From NCBI RefSeq assembly GCF_900545795.1, contig NZ_URAR01000015.1, forward strand, positions 1 to 46,083: 46,083 nucleotides of DNA. The letters run 5' to 3'. The position numbers were made by a program, and so were the translations under genes. The stretch is from an uncultured Veillonella sp. (GTDB lineage: Bacteria > Bacillota > Negativicutes > Veillonellales > Veillonellaceae). Below the pieces are notes generated by a model. The model did not search any database. It saw nothing but the letters and a program-made list of their open reading frames with translations, and had not been told where the DNA came from. Positions 33,118 to 41,841 of this stretch are shown in pieces (within the stretch, counting starts at the first letter, position 1; each line of letters begins with the position of its first letter).

Positions 33118-34572
33118 ATGAGAGAAATTAAAGTATTTAACACGATGACAAGAGAAAAAGAAGTATTTAAACCAGTAAAGGAGGGTGAAGTTAAGATTTA
33201 TGTATGTGGCGTAACGCCATATAATCACCCACATATTGGGAATGCACGCCCTTTTGTTACTTGGGATGTTATTCGTAGATACTTAGCTCATGCAGGTTAT
33301 AAAGTAACCTACATTCAAAACTTTACAGATGTGGATGACAAAATCATCAATACTTCTAATGGTGAAGGCGTAGCTTGGGATGTAATTGCCAATCGCTATA
33401 TTGATTCCTATTTTGAAGTTATGGATAAATTGAATGTACGTCATGCTGATGTATACCCTCGCGTATCCGATCATATTGAAGAAATTATCGCTATGATTGC
33501 AGCGTTAGTTGAAAAAGGCTTTGCTTATGAGCTTGATGGGGATGTGTACTACAGCGTAGAAAAATTCCCTGAATATGGTAAATTATCTGGCCGTACCTTA
33601 GATGATATGGAAGCAGGCGCTCGCGTTGACGTAAATGATCGCAAACAAAATCCAATGGACTTTGCTCTTTGGAAAGCGGCTAAACCAGGTGAACCATACT
33701 GGGAAAGCCCATGGGGGAATGGCCGTCCAGGTTGGCATATTGAATGCTCTACTATGAGTAATAAATACTTAGGTGATGAGTTTGATTTCCATGGTGGCGG
33801 TAGCGATTTGATTTTCCCTCATCATGAAAATGAAATTGCCCAATCAGAAGGTTGCACAGGGCATCATCCAGCTGTGCGCTATTGGTTGCATAATGGCTTT
33901 ATTACAATTAACCAAGAAAAAATGAGTAAATCTTTGAATAACTTCTTCTTGGTTAAAGATATTTTAGAAGAGTATGCACCAGATGCATTGCGTTACTTCT
34001 TATTAAGTACTCATTATCGCAGCCCATTGGATTTCAGCGATGAACGCCTTGATGAAGCTAACAAATCTTTAGAGCGCATGAGAATTGCCATTGAAAATCT
34101 GCTTTACTTAGAAGCGAGCGAAGAAGGCGTTTGTGATGAAGACGCAAAAGCCTTGCTTGAAAAAGCACGCGCTTACCAAGAAGAATTTGAAGTGGCTATG
34201 GCTGATGACTTTAATACTGCTTTAGCAGGTTCTCCAATGTTTGGTTTAGCTAAAGAGATTAATATTTACTATCAAGCCGTGCAAAACTGCAATGGTAAAG
34301 TATGCCATGAAACATTAGCTGAAGTAAAAGAAATCTTCAAAACTATGACAGATATTCTTGGCATTTTAGAAGATGCTTGGGCAGGCCAAGCTAATGGTGC
34401 TGATGCTGAAGAATATGAAAAATTGATGCAAGTAGTTCTTAAAGTACGTCAACAATGCCGCGAACAAAAACTTTGGGACTTAGCCGATGCCATTCGTGAT
34501 GAGCTTGGTAATATTGGTATTACCATTGAAGACTCTCCACAAGGTGCACGGTGGAAGAAACGTGAAGTTTAA
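33118..34572 (+). CDS. cysS: Cysteine-tRNA ligase
   Basis: 484 residues from the ATG at 33118; a GTG at 33112 is also possible because GAGAGG (33101-33106) is 5 bases from it. Class I synthetase with zinc and HIGH region CGVTPYNHPHIGNARPF (30-46), the zinc-binding GWHIECS segment near 200 and KMSKSLNNFF near 265. Length fits CysRS. It is the first gene of cysS-mrnC-rlmB-rae1, the Firmicute order, controlled by the T-box. Translation of mrnC starts inside its last codons. Confidence 0.96.
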   Translation: MREIKVFNTMTREKEVFKPVKEGEVKIYVCGVTPYNHPHIGNARPFVTWDVIRRYLAHAGYKVTYIQNFTDVDDKIINTSNGEGVAWDVIANRYIDSYFEVMDKLNVRHADVYPRVSDHIEEIIAMIAALVEKGFAYELDGDVYYSVEKFPEYGKLSGRTLDDMEAGARVDVNDRKQNPMDFALWKAAKPGEPYWESPWGNGRPGWHIECSTMSNKYLGDEFDFHGGGSDLIFPHHENEIAQSEGCTGHHPAVRYWLHNGFITINQEKMSKSLNNFFLVKDILEEYAPDALRYFLLSTHYRSPLDFSDERLDEANKSLERMRIAIENLLYLEASEEGVCDEDAKALLEKARAYQEEFEVAMADDFNTALAGSPMFGLAKEINIYYQAVQNCNGKVCHETLAEVKEIFKTMTDILGILEDAWAGQANGADAEEYEKLMQVVLKVRQQCREQKLWDLADAIRDELGNIGITIEDSPQGARWKKREV

Positions 34573-35029
34573 GCGTTATCAATTTTTAAAACAAACTGCT
34601 ATTGAAAAATTAAAGACGCGCAATTTACATGAGGGAGTGACGCTGTGTGAGACAGATGACTCCCTCATGCTTGCCTATATAGGGGATGCGGTATTTTCCC
34701 TATATGTACGTGAGCATATTTGTTCCTTAGGCATTACGAAGGTACAAGTTATCCATACCCTAGTAACAGAATGTATTTGTGCTAAGATGCAGGCGAAAGC
34801 GCTGCATTATTTAGAGGATGAAGCTTTGCTCAACGAGGTAGAACTTGCTGTAGCTAAGCGGGCGCGCAATAGCAATGTAAATGTGCCTAAGAGTGCCACC
34901 GTTCAAGAGTATCGCAGCAGTACAGCGTTTGAAGCACTCATTGGCTATCTATACGGGTCAAAACAAGAAGAGCGTTTGACTTTAATTATGGAAAAAGCCT
35001 TTGCTTATATGATTGAAGGTTTAGTATAA
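34562..35029 (+). CDS. mrnC: Mini-ribonuclease III (MrnC)
   Basis: 155 residues from a GTG at 34562, preceded by GGTGGAAG and overlapping cysS by 11 bp. A frame open from 34487 lies inside cysS and is rejected. It is an RNase III catalytic domain without a dsRNA-binding domain: DSLMLAYIGDAVFSLYVREH (about 30-50) and SSTAFEALIGYLYG (about 118-131) hold the acidic metal ligands. MrnC matures the 5' and 3' ends of 23S rRNA in Firmicutes. The position between cysS and rlmB is the normal one. Confidence 0.92.
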   Translation: MKFKRYQFLKQTAIEKLKTRNLHEGVTLCETDDSLMLAYIGDAVFSLYVREHICSLGITKVQVIHTLVTECICAKMQAKALHYLEDEALLNEVELAVAKRARNSNVNVPKSATVQEYRSSTAFEALIGYLYGSKQEERLTLIMEKAFAYMIEGLV

Positions 35030-35043
35030 AAAGGAGTTTATTC

Positions 35044-35784
35044 ATGAGTGATTATATTGTAGGTCGCAATGCCGTAAGAGAAGCGCTTCGCAGCGGTCGT
35101 ACAATTCAACGTCTTTTTATAACCAATGAAAAATTACAAGGCTCTTTGCAGGAAATTGTAAAGCTCGCCAAAGAGCGACATGTAGAGATCCGCAAAGTGG
35201 GGGAGCAACAATTAAGTAAATATGCTGAAGGTGTTGTGCATCAAGGCGTGGTGGCTTTGGTGGCATCAGTAAAATTTGCTGACCTCAATGAAGTATTACA
35301 AAATCACAGCTTTTCTGAGGAGGCAAAAGCGCCTTTATTGCTGCTCTTGGATAGTATTGAGGACCCTCATAATATGGGGGCTATTATTCGTACCGCTGAA
35401 TGCTGTGGTGCCACTGCTGTCTTAATTCCTAAACGCCATAGTGCTCCCATTAATGCCACCGTGGCGAAAACTTCAGCTGGTGCTGTAGAATTCATGCCCC
35501 TAGTACAAGTGGGCAATGTAGCACAAACCATTGAAGACCTAAAGAAACAAGGATTCTGGGTCTTAGGTGCTCATATGGAAGGGCAACAAACTATGTATCA
35601 AGCGGATATGACGGTGCCTTTAGTTCTAGTCATTGGCAATGAAGGCAAGGGGCTTAGCCGCTTGACTAAGGAGAAATGTGATTTCTTAGTCACTATCCCT
35701 ATGTATGGTAAGCTTAATTCTTTAAATGCATCAGTGGCGGCAGGTCTTTTACTATATGAAGCAGTGCGACAGAGGCAGCTATGA
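35044..35784 (+). CDS. rlmB: RlmB, 23S rRNA 2'-O-ribose methyltransferase (TrmH/SpoU family)
   Basis: 246 residues. It has an N-terminal substrate-binding domain (1-78) and a SPOUT knot domain with motifs DSIEDPHNMGAIIRTAECCG (motif 1), LVIGNEGKGLSR (motif 2) and IPMYGKLNSLNASVAAGLLLYE (motif 3). It methylates 23S rRNA (G2251 in E. coli numbering) using SAM. AAAGGAG precedes the ATG. It overlaps rae1 by 4 bp (ATGA). Some Firmicute members of this context (YacO) act on the same site. Confidence 0.93.
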   Translation: MSDYIVGRNAVREALRSGRTIQRLFITNEKLQGSLQEIVKLAKERHVEIRKVGEQQLSKYAEGVVHQGVVALVASVKFADLNEVLQNHSFSEEAKAPLLLLLDSIEDPHNMGAIIRTAECCGATAVLIPKRHSAPINATVAKTSAGAVEFMPLVQVGNVAQTIEDLKKQGFWVLGAHMEGQQTMYQADMTVPLVLVIGNEGKGLSRLTKEKCDFLVTIPMYGKLNSLNASVAAGLLLYEAVRQRQL

Positions 35785-36317
35785 GACAGGATATTTTAAT
35801 TGTAGATGGGTACAATGTTATCTTTGCGTGGCCTGAACTTAAGAAGATAAGTAAGAGTTCTTTAGAACACGCACGGCGTCGCATTAAAGACATCTTGCAA
35901 AATTATGGCAAGCACAAGGGGTATCAGATTGTCTTAGTATTTGATGGTAAATATGCCCATCCTGGACAAGATAAAGCGTATAAGGGCGAAGATTTTACTG
36001 AAATTTATACAGCAGATGGCGAGACCGCGGACTCCTGCATTGAACGCATTGTATTTGAAATGCGCAATCAATATGACAATGTATACGTGTGTACTTCTGA
36101 CTATGCTGAACAAAGTCAAGTCCTTGGCTTTGGGGCTTTGCGAGTTTCCAGTCGTGAGCTCAAGGGACAAGTAGAACGGGCAAAAATAGATGAACAGCGC
36201 TATTATAAGGGACTGCATAAAGGTGATACCATGAGTCTACAGCGCAATGAGTTAGGGCATCAGATTTCTGGTTCCATTGCCAATGAATGGGAAACCTTGC
36301 GGCGTGGGAAGAAGTAG
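35781..36317 (+). CDS. rae1: Rae1/YacP, NYN-domain ribosome-associated endoribonuclease
   Basis: 178 residues. The NYN/PIN-like fold is marked by the start RQDILIVDGYNVIFAWPEL and the acidic residues in VLVFDGKYAH, TADSCIERIV and VCTSDYAEQ. In Bacillus, Rae1 cuts mRNA in the ribosomal A site during translation. The C-terminal segment is basic and long-charged (QRNELGHQISGSIANEWETLRRGKK), resembling the family tail. It is the last gene of the cysS operon, coupled to rlmB by a 4-bp overlap. sigH follows under its own promoter. Confidence 0.9.
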   Translation: MRQDILIVDGYNVIFAWPELKKISKSSLEHARRRIKDILQNYGKHKGYQIVLVFDGKYAHPGQDKAYKGEDFTEIYTADGETADSCIERIVFEMRNQYDNVYVCTSDYAEQSQVLGFGALRVSSRELKGQVERAKIDEQRYYKGLHKGDTMSLQRNELGHQISGSIANEWETLRRGKK

Positions 36318-36354
36318 AGGCCTTGTACTGACATAGATTTTATATTATAAAGTG

Positions 36355-36383
36355 TTGCAGAACTTATGCGTATAAAGTATAAT
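36355..36383 (+). promoter_or_regulatory. sigH promoter
   Basis: TTGCAG (36355-36360), 17 bp, TATAAT (36378-36383), about 33 bp upstream of the sigH start. No sigma-H-type element is seen here. Confidence 0.7.
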
Positions 36384-36415
36384 GGTACGTATACTAGTGG
36401 GATTGGGAGGCTGCC

Positions 36416-37087
36416 ATGCATGTTGAACCATATATTAAGGAAGAATATAAACGCTATATAGGTTTAACAGACGAAGAAGTGGTTAAGCTTTCGCAAGAGC
36501 AGGATGATCCCGTGGCTGTAGATTATTTGGTAGACAAATACAAAAACTTTGTGCGGGCAAAAGCGCGCTCTTATTTTTTGATTGGTGCCGATAAAGAAGA
36601 CATTATTCAAGAAGGCATGATTGGACTGTATAAGGCGACGAGAGATTTTAAAGATGATCGCTTAGCGTCTTTTAAAGCCTTTGCAGAACTATGTGTGACG
36701 CGACAAATTATTACAGCTATAAAAACAGCAACAAGACAGAAACATATTCCACTGAATTCTTACGTTTCTTTGAATAAACCGATTTATACGGATGAACCGG
36801 AACGCACTTTGATGGATGTTATCGGAGAAGGTCAGGGCACTGACCCAGAAGAACTATTCATTAATCGGGAAGAGTTTTCTGATATTGAAGCTAAGATGGG
36901 TGCTATTTTGAGTGATTTAGAAGGCAAGGTATTGATGGGCTATTTAGATGGCAAATCATATCACGAAATAGCAGCTGAAACAGATCGCAGTGTTAAGTCA
37001 ATTGACAATGCGCTACAAAGAGTAAAACGCAAGTTAGAAAAATATTTAGAACATCGCAATAAAGCGTTGAAGCAAAATGAAATGTAG
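36416..37087 (+). CDS. sigH: RNA polymerase sigma-H factor (SigH/Spo0H family)
   Basis: 223 residues. Region 2 is ADKEDIIQEGMIGLYKATRDFKDDRLASFKAFAELCVTRQI-type (about 60-105) and region 4 is YHEIAAETDRSVKSIDNALQRVKRKL (about 180-206). Sequence and position between rae1 and secG match SigH of Firmicutes. In Bacillus SigH drives early sporulation and competence; nothing else linked to sporulation is visible in the window. RBS GGGAGG. The target regulon cannot be read here. Confidence 0.9.
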   Translation: MHVEPYIKEEYKRYIGLTDEEVVKLSQEQDDPVAVDYLVDKYKNFVRAKARSYFLIGADKEDIIQEGMIGLYKATRDFKDDRLASFKAFAELCVTRQIITAIKTATRQKHIPLNSYVSLNKPIYTDEPERTLMDVIGEGQGTDPEELFINREEFSDIEAKMGAILSDLEGKVLMGYLDGKSYHEIAAETDRSVKSIDNALQRVKRKLEKYLEHRNKALKQNEM

Positions 37088-37101
37088 GAAGGATGACAAT
37101 T

Positions 37102-37338
37102 GTGAGAAATTTTTTAATGTTCGCTGAGGTAGTAGTTTCTGTATTATTGATTTTAGTTGTAGTAATGCAATCTAGTAAAAGTGCTGGCATGGGCGGTTCT
37201 GTTGGTGGTGCAGCGGATTCCGTTTTCGGCGGTAAAGCTCGTGGCATGGATGGCTTATTATCACGTTTGACTATTATTTTAGGCGTGATTTTTGCTGTTC
37301 TTAGCTTAGGTCTTGGTATTTACTTAAATCAATATTAA
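37102..37338 (+). CDS. secG: SecG, preprotein translocase subunit
   Basis: 78 residues from the GTG at 37102, with GGAAGG 9 bases upstream; the ATG at 37093 abuts that site. Two transmembrane helices (about 5-25 and 55-75) flank a loop with MQSSKSAGMGGSVGGAADSVFGG-type sequence, diagnostic for SecG. It associates with SecYE and aids SecA cycling. It follows sigH by 14 bp and is closed by an intrinsic terminator. Gene order sigH-secG-rnr-smpB-ssrA is common in this lineage. Confidence 0.93.
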   Translation: MRNFLMFAEVVVSVLLILVVVMQSSKSAGMGGSVGGAADSVFGGKARGMDGLLSRLTIILGVIFAVLSLGLGIYLNQY

Positions 37339-37342
37339 TATA

Positions 37343-37369
37343 GAGCCTGCCTGGTGCAGGCTTTTTTTA
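37343..37369 (+). terminator. Intrinsic terminator after secG
   Basis: AGCCTGC (37344-37350), short loop, GCAGGCT (37356-37362), then seven T. Confidence 0.9.
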
Positions 37370-37508
37370 TTATGTAAAATTTGTGTATAAATATTGTTAT
37401 TATGTCCCTAAAAGTAATAAATCATGTTAAGATGGAAGTAGCTAGTTATGGGGCGCACAAATAGGCAAATTAGGTTATTTGCAAGTTATTAAAGAGAAGG
37501 TGATGAGT

Positions 37509-40121
37509 ATGAAACAAAAGTCAGGTAAGAAAATGAAAGACCTAGTACCATCCGATACAGAAGAGATGAAGAGTTTGCGAGAGGAAATTATTGAGTTTTT
37601 CCTGGATATTCGGCCAGAAGCTTATCATGTGGAAGATGCGGCCTATGTATTGGGCATAAAAGGGGCTGATGATTTAGCTGAATTTATGGCTACCGTAGCG
37701 GAGTTAGCCCAGGAAGGTCTGCTAAGTACGAAGGATGATGAATATTATTTTTATAAAGAACCAGCTCAATCTGAAAGTGAAGAAGGTCAAGACATAAGCA
37801 AACATGAAAATAAATATGGGACGGAAAAAAATCGTTTTACTCCTCTTAGTAAGATGAAGGACAAAACGAAGGCGGCTCATAAGGAAGAAAAGAAACGACG
37901 CCAATTAGGCGATAATGGCACTAAAAGCTGGTATCAAGGTGTATATAAAGGGCAACGACAAGGCCGTGGTCTCTTTGTAGGTGATGATGGCGTTACAGAA
38001 ATTATCATTCAGCCAGAACATCGTCATGGGGCCCTACATAATGATGAAGTTAAGGTAGAGATTTTAGGTCAAACCTATCCTGGTGGTCGTCCTGAAGGGG
38101 TAGTGCGCGAGGTTCTCACTAGAGCTAATAGCTTTATTGTAGGCACCTATGATCGACAAAAGAGTTTTGGCTTTGTCATCCCTGATGATGAACGCATTGT
38201 AGACGATGTATATGTAGATTTAAATTCGACTATGGAGGCGCGCAGTGGCGCTAAAGTCCTAGTAGAGGTAACGGAGTGGCCGACGAGTCGCGGCAGACAT
38301 CCTGAAGGCCGTATAGTGCAAATTTTAGGCTATAAAGGGGATGTAGGCTTAGACATTAATTGCATTATGGCAGAGCGAAAGATTCCATTCTCCTTTCCTG
38401 ATGCTGTTTTAAAAGAAGCTGATTCTATTAATACGACAGTGGAGCTTGAAGATGGCCGCCTCGATTTGCGAGCTGTTCCCATGGTCACTATAGATGGAGA
38501 AGATGCAAAGGACTTAGATGATGCTGTTAGCTGTGAATTATTGAGTAATGGTAATTTTATGCTTGGCGTACACATTGCGGATGTGAGCCATTATGTGCGT
38601 GGCGGATCTCAATTAGATAAAGAAGCTTATAAACGTGGCACCAGCGTGTATTTAGTAGACCGCGTTGTGCCTATGTTGCCACCAGTTCTTTCTAATGGCA
38701 TATGCAGTTTAAATGCGCAGGAAGATCGTTATGCTATGAGCTGTATCATGGAAATTAATGCGGCCGGTCGAGTGGTAAAGCATACGATTACGCCATCTGT
38801 TATTCGCGTTGATCGTCGCTGTAGCTATACTGAAATTTATAAGGCCTTAAGCGAGCAAATTATTCCTGATGATTTGACGGCCCTTATGTCTTTAGTCCAT
38901 AATCTACACGATGTGGCCAAAGTATTGATTCGAATGCGTGAAAAATCAGGTGCTTTAAACTTTGAGTTCCCTGAATATAAAGTGCTTCTCAATGAAGAGG
39001 GCACACCGCTTCGCATTGTGCGCAAGGATCGAACTATTGCGGAAAAAATTATTGAAGCCTGTATGTTGATTGCCAATGAAACCGTGGCCACCTATTTAGC
39101 CCATACAGACAAGCCGTCTATTTATCGTATTCACGAGCGACCTAGCGAAGAAAAATTACAAGCCTTGCAGACTGTGGTGACGTATTTAGGCAAGTCATTT
39201 CATTTTGATGCAGATACTATCCAGCCGAGAGAGATTCAGTCATTTTTAGATAGTATTCAAGGCACTGAGGTAGAGCAAATTGCTCAGATTATGACTTTGC
39301 GGTCCATGCAGCAGGCTCGTTATTCGCCAGTGAATGCAGGCCATTTTGGTTTGGCGTCAAAATGTTATACTCATTTTACTTCGCCTATTCGTCGTTATCC
39401 AGATTTAATCGTTCATCGCTTACTTAAAAAGGCCTTACATTGGCGCAATGGATATACTCAATATGATGATACAGAAGCCTATTTAGATAAGGCGGCAGAA
39501 CATTGCTCCATCCAAGAGCAGGTAGCTGTTGCAGCAGAACGTGATACGATGGATCTTAAGAAGGTTCAATATATGGAGCCATTTGTGGGCGAAGTCTTTG
39601 AAGGGCGTATTAGTTCCATTACATCCTTTGGGATGTTTGTGGAGCTTGAAAATGGCATTGATGGGCTTGTTCATATAGCAACCTTAACAGATGATTATTA
39701 TTTCTTTGATGAAGAGCATTTCCTTTTAGTAGGTCGTCAAACGGGTACTGAGTATCACCTAGGGCAAGTGGTTACCGTTACTTTAGTAAAAGCTGATTCC
39801 GCTAAAAAGCAAATTGATTTTGTACTAGGTGCTGTTGAGGATATATCGTATTTTCTTAATCGAATGAATCGCCGCATGGGCAAGCCTTTAGGTTATGGTG
39901 CTAGTGCCTTAGGTAACAGTAATTCTTTAGGGCGCAAGCGTGGTAGTAGTAAGGGCGATAGCTCTAGTAAGAATGGCCGTAAGTCACGTTTCGCACCAAT
40001 TTTTAGCCGTGAGAAAGCAAATGATTCAAAGAAAAGTAAAGACAAAAAGCGCAAAGAAAATTCAAAGAAATCTAAAAATAAGAAAAAAGATAAAATGAAG
40101 AAAAAGGGGAAACGCCGTTAA
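37509..40121 (+). CDS. rnr: Ribonuclease R
   Basis: 870 residues from the ATG at 37509 (AGAAGGTG 7 bases upstream). Domain order: winged-helix/OB N-terminus (20-85), a charged linker (90-140), cold-shock domains (145-300), an RNB domain (about 310-650) with the catalytic DGEDAKDLDDAVS and NAGHFGLASKCYTHFTSPIRRYPDL, an S1 domain (about 690-775), and an extended Lys/Ser tail (about 785-870). It degrades structured RNA 3' to 5' and in other bacteria partners with SmpB-tmRNA, whose genes follow. The poly-lysine tail is long and very basic, as in RNase R. Ends before a repeat-rich gap. Confidence 0.95.
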   Translation: MKQKSGKKMKDLVPSDTEEMKSLREEIIEFFLDIRPEAYHVEDAAYVLGIKGADDLAEFMATVAELAQEGLLSTKDDEYYFYKEPAQSESEEGQDISKHENKYGTEKNRFTPLSKMKDKTKAAHKEEKKRRQLGDNGTKSWYQGVYKGQRQGRGLFVGDDGVTEIIIQPEHRHGALHNDEVKVEILGQTYPGGRPEGVVREVLTRANSFIVGTYDRQKSFGFVIPDDERIVDDVYVDLNSTMEARSGAKVLVEVTEWPTSRGRHPEGRIVQILGYKGDVGLDINCIMAERKIPFSFPDAVLKEADSINTTVELEDGRLDLRAVPMVTIDGEDAKDLDDAVSCELLSNGNFMLGVHIADVSHYVRGGSQLDKEAYKRGTSVYLVDRVVPMLPPVLSNGICSLNAQEDRYAMSCIMEINAAGRVVKHTITPSVIRVDRRCSYTEIYKALSEQIIPDDLTALMSLVHNLHDVAKVLIRMREKSGALNFEFPEYKVLLNEEGTPLRIVRKDRTIAEKIIEACMLIANETVATYLAHTDKPSIYRIHERPSEEKLQALQTVVTYLGKSFHFDADTIQPREIQSFLDSIQGTEVEQIAQIMTLRSMQQARYSPVNAGHFGLASKCYTHFTSPIRRYPDLIVHRLLKKALHWRNGYTQYDDTEAYLDKAAEHCSIQEQVAVAAERDTMDLKKVQYMEPFVGEVFEGRISSITSFGMFVELENGIDGLVHIATLTDDYYFFDEEHFLLVGRQTGTEYHLGQVVTVTLVKADSAKKQIDFVLGAVEDISYFLNRMNRRMGKPLGYGASALGNSNSLGRKRGSSKGDSSSKNGRKSRFAPIFSREKANDSKKSKDKKRKENSKKSKNKKKDKMKKKGKRR

Positions 40122-40134
40122 ATTTCCACGCAAG

Positions 40135-40232
40135 TTTTTCTATGAGGTTTGATATGACTTTTTACTATGAGTACTTTATATAGGTTTTTACTATGAACAT
40201 TTGATATAATCTTTTACTATGAGCACTTGCTC
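40135..40232. repeat. Degenerate ~26-bp tandem repeat after rnr
   Basis: Four units share TTTTTACTATGA: 40135-40158 (diverged), 40159-40184, 40185-40211 and 40212-40232 (partial). Confidence 0.65.
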
Positions 40233-40312
40233 TAAGCCCTTAGGATACATTACGATTAGAATATATAGATTAGAAAATATGTCGAAATTTTGCTAAAATA
40301 ATAGGGCAACAT

Positions 40313-40470
40313 ATAAGAGTTTAAATGTAGTAAAGTGCATGTATTAAAGCAAAGTGTAAAAAGATAAATATATTAAAGCAAATATAGGAACGCAAATATA
40401 AGAAAGTGCATGTATTAAATCTAATGTAATACTCTGCATATGTTAAAGCAAATGTATTGAGACAAATAGG
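40313..40470. repeat. Degenerate direct repeats upstream of smpB
   Basis: Copies of GTGCATGTATTAAAGCAAA (two with GTGCATGTATTAAA, others TATTAAAGCAAATA and GCATATGTTAAAGCAAATGT) are scattered over about 150 bp. No gene or hairpin is seen in the gap 40122-40514. Confidence 0.5.
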
Positions 40471-40514
40471 AGTCTAAGCAGATAGACTTTTTATGATTGT
40501 TGAGGTGTTATTGT

Positions 40515-40994
40515 TTGAGTAAAGCGAAAAAAGATGGCAATAGTTTAATTGCTGATAATCGAAAGGCGCGTCATGATTATCATATATATGAAACCTTTGA
40601 AGCCGGTATTGTGCTCACAGGAACGGAAGTAAAATCCATTCGTCAAGGGCGCCTAAATTTAAAGGATAGCTTCTGTGGCATTGAAAATGGAGAGCTATTT
40701 TTGTATCAAACGCATATTAGCCCTTATGAACAAGGTAACCAGTTTAATCATGAGCCACTTCGTACGCGTAAGCTTTTGATGCATCGCAGCGAAATTCATA
40801 AACTACTTGGTCAAGTAAAGGAGAAGGGCTTTTCTTTAGTGCCTTTAAACTTCCACTTTAGTCATGGTTTGATTAAGGTAACTATAGGCCTTGTAACGGG
40901 GAAAAAGAACTTTGATAAACGCCAGGATATGGCTGAACGTGATGCAAAGCGCGACATTCAACGCCGTATGAAAGAGCAAAATCGCGACTGGTAG
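40515..40994 (+). CDS. smpB: SmpB, tmRNA-binding protein
   Basis: 159 residues starting at a TTG (40515), 7 bases after GAGGTG; an in-frame TTG at 40497 precedes that site. The beta-barrel is marked by NRKARHDYHIYETFEAGIVL, TGTEVKSIRQGRLNLKDSF and GLVTGKKNFDKRQDMAERDAKRDIQRRMK. The basic C-terminal tail that enters the ribosome mRNA channel is present. SmpB delivers alanyl-tmRNA to stalled ribosomes. Its RNA partner ssrA lies 430 bp downstream, and RNase R, which can degrade tagged mRNAs, lies upstream. Confidence 0.95.
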   Translation: MSKAKKDGNSLIADNRKARHDYHIYETFEAGIVLTGTEVKSIRQGRLNLKDSFCGIENGELFLYQTHISPYEQGNQFNHEPLRTRKLLMHRSEIHKLLGQVKEKGFSLVPLNFHFSHGLIKVTIGLVTGKKNFDKRQDMAERDAKRDIQRRMKEQNRDW

Positions 40995-41125
40995 ATAGTA
41001 TATAGTTGTATAGGATATATGACATTTATAGCTTATTTAGACGATTTTTATAGAGGCGAAGTAGTTGCAGAACTTGTACAGTCTAATATGATAGATTTGT
41101 TATAGAGATTTTATAGAGCGCTTGA

Positions 41126-41187
41126 AGGATAGTGTAAAGTGGCTTAGAGATGCATCTAAAAAAGTTACTTTACACTATCTTGTTTTG
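41126..41187 (+). terminator. Compound hairpin after smpB
   Basis: GATAGTGTAAAGT (41128-41140) pairs with ACTTTACACTATC (41167-41179), with CTT/AAG continuing inside and a palindromic AGATGCATCT in the loop. A TTGTTTTGTT tail follows. Confidence 0.7.
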
Positions 41188-41240
41188 TTGTAGCTGACTA
41201 CTATATTTGGGAGGATATAGCGGTGAGGTTTAGGTATATA

Positions 41241-41290
41241 CTTAGTTATGTATAGTTATGTATGGTTAGGTATAGTTAGGTATAGTTAGG
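41241..41290. repeat. 10-bp tandem repeat upstream of ssrA
   Basis: Five units of TATAGTTAGG/TATAGTTATG form a short tandem repeat about 90 bp upstream of the ssrA promoter. The remaining 41188-41377 stretch shows no gene. Confidence 0.65.
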
Positions 41291-41377
41291 TATATATAGC
41301 TAACTCCTGAGTGAAAACCTAGATTAAGAGATATAGGATTTCTTAGACAGCTCTTTAGGTGAACCTTTGGCCCTTTA

Positions 41378-41406
41378 TTGACAGCAAGTATAGAGTTAGA
41401 TATAAT
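41378..41406 (+). promoter_or_regulatory. ssrA promoter
   Basis: TTGACA (41378-41383), a 17-bp spacer and TATAAT (41401-41406): full consensus 15 bp before the mature tmRNA 5' end. Confidence 0.85.
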
Positions 41407-41421
41407 TAAGTTTGCACACAT

Positions 41422-41764
41422 GGGGACGTAATGGTTTCGACAGGGGTGCGTGTATCATAGATAGCGAGTCGGCGTTCCATTAGGCCGCTAAACGGTGGAA
41501 CTTTTAAATTAAACGCAAACGAAAACTTTGCATTAGCTGCATAAGCTACGTCTTACCTTGCTCTGCCCGTGAGTAGGGATAAGGCGTCAAACTACGGGCT
41601 CGCCGAATGTATATGCTCAAGTAGATTCGGTTAAAACTCTGAGCTGGGTTAGTGTAGTTTGTCGGTGTACAATAGCTAACTAAGATCTAAAACAGCGACT
41701 GCACTCGGAGAAGTCTGTGGGGCAACACTTTTGGACAGGGGTTCGATTCCCCTCGTCTCCACCA
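41422..41764 (+). ncRNA. ssrA: Transfer-messenger RNA (tmRNA)
   Basis: About 343 nt. The 5' GGGGACG pairs with 3' CGTCTCC followed by ACCA, the tRNA-like acceptor. The tag reading frame is GCA AAC GAA AAC TTT GCA TTA GCT GCA TAA (41515-41544), giving ANENFALAA after the tRNA-borne alanine. GGTTCGATTCCCCTC near the 3' end is the T-loop. smpB upstream encodes the partner. It rescues stalled ribosomes and tags proteins for ClpXP-type degradation through the LAA end. Confidence 0.95.
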
Positions 41765-41775
41765 TGAATTAAATA

Positions 41776-41820
41776 AAAAGCCCATAGAGCTAGATTATAA
41801 TTAGCTCTATGGGCTTTTTT
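41776..41820. terminator. Bidirectional terminator between ssrA and the DASS gene
   Basis: AAAAAGCCCATAGAGCTA pairs with TAGCTCTATGGGCTTTTTT. A-run and T-run flank the stem, so it can stop transcription from both convergent genes. Confidence 0.9.
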
Positions 41821-41841
41821 CATTTGGTATTATATGAAATA

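Noticed and set aside
34487..34561. Longer N-terminus for mrnC
   Set aside because: It lies within conserved cysS sequence; the GTG at 34562 has an RBS and gives the normal family length.
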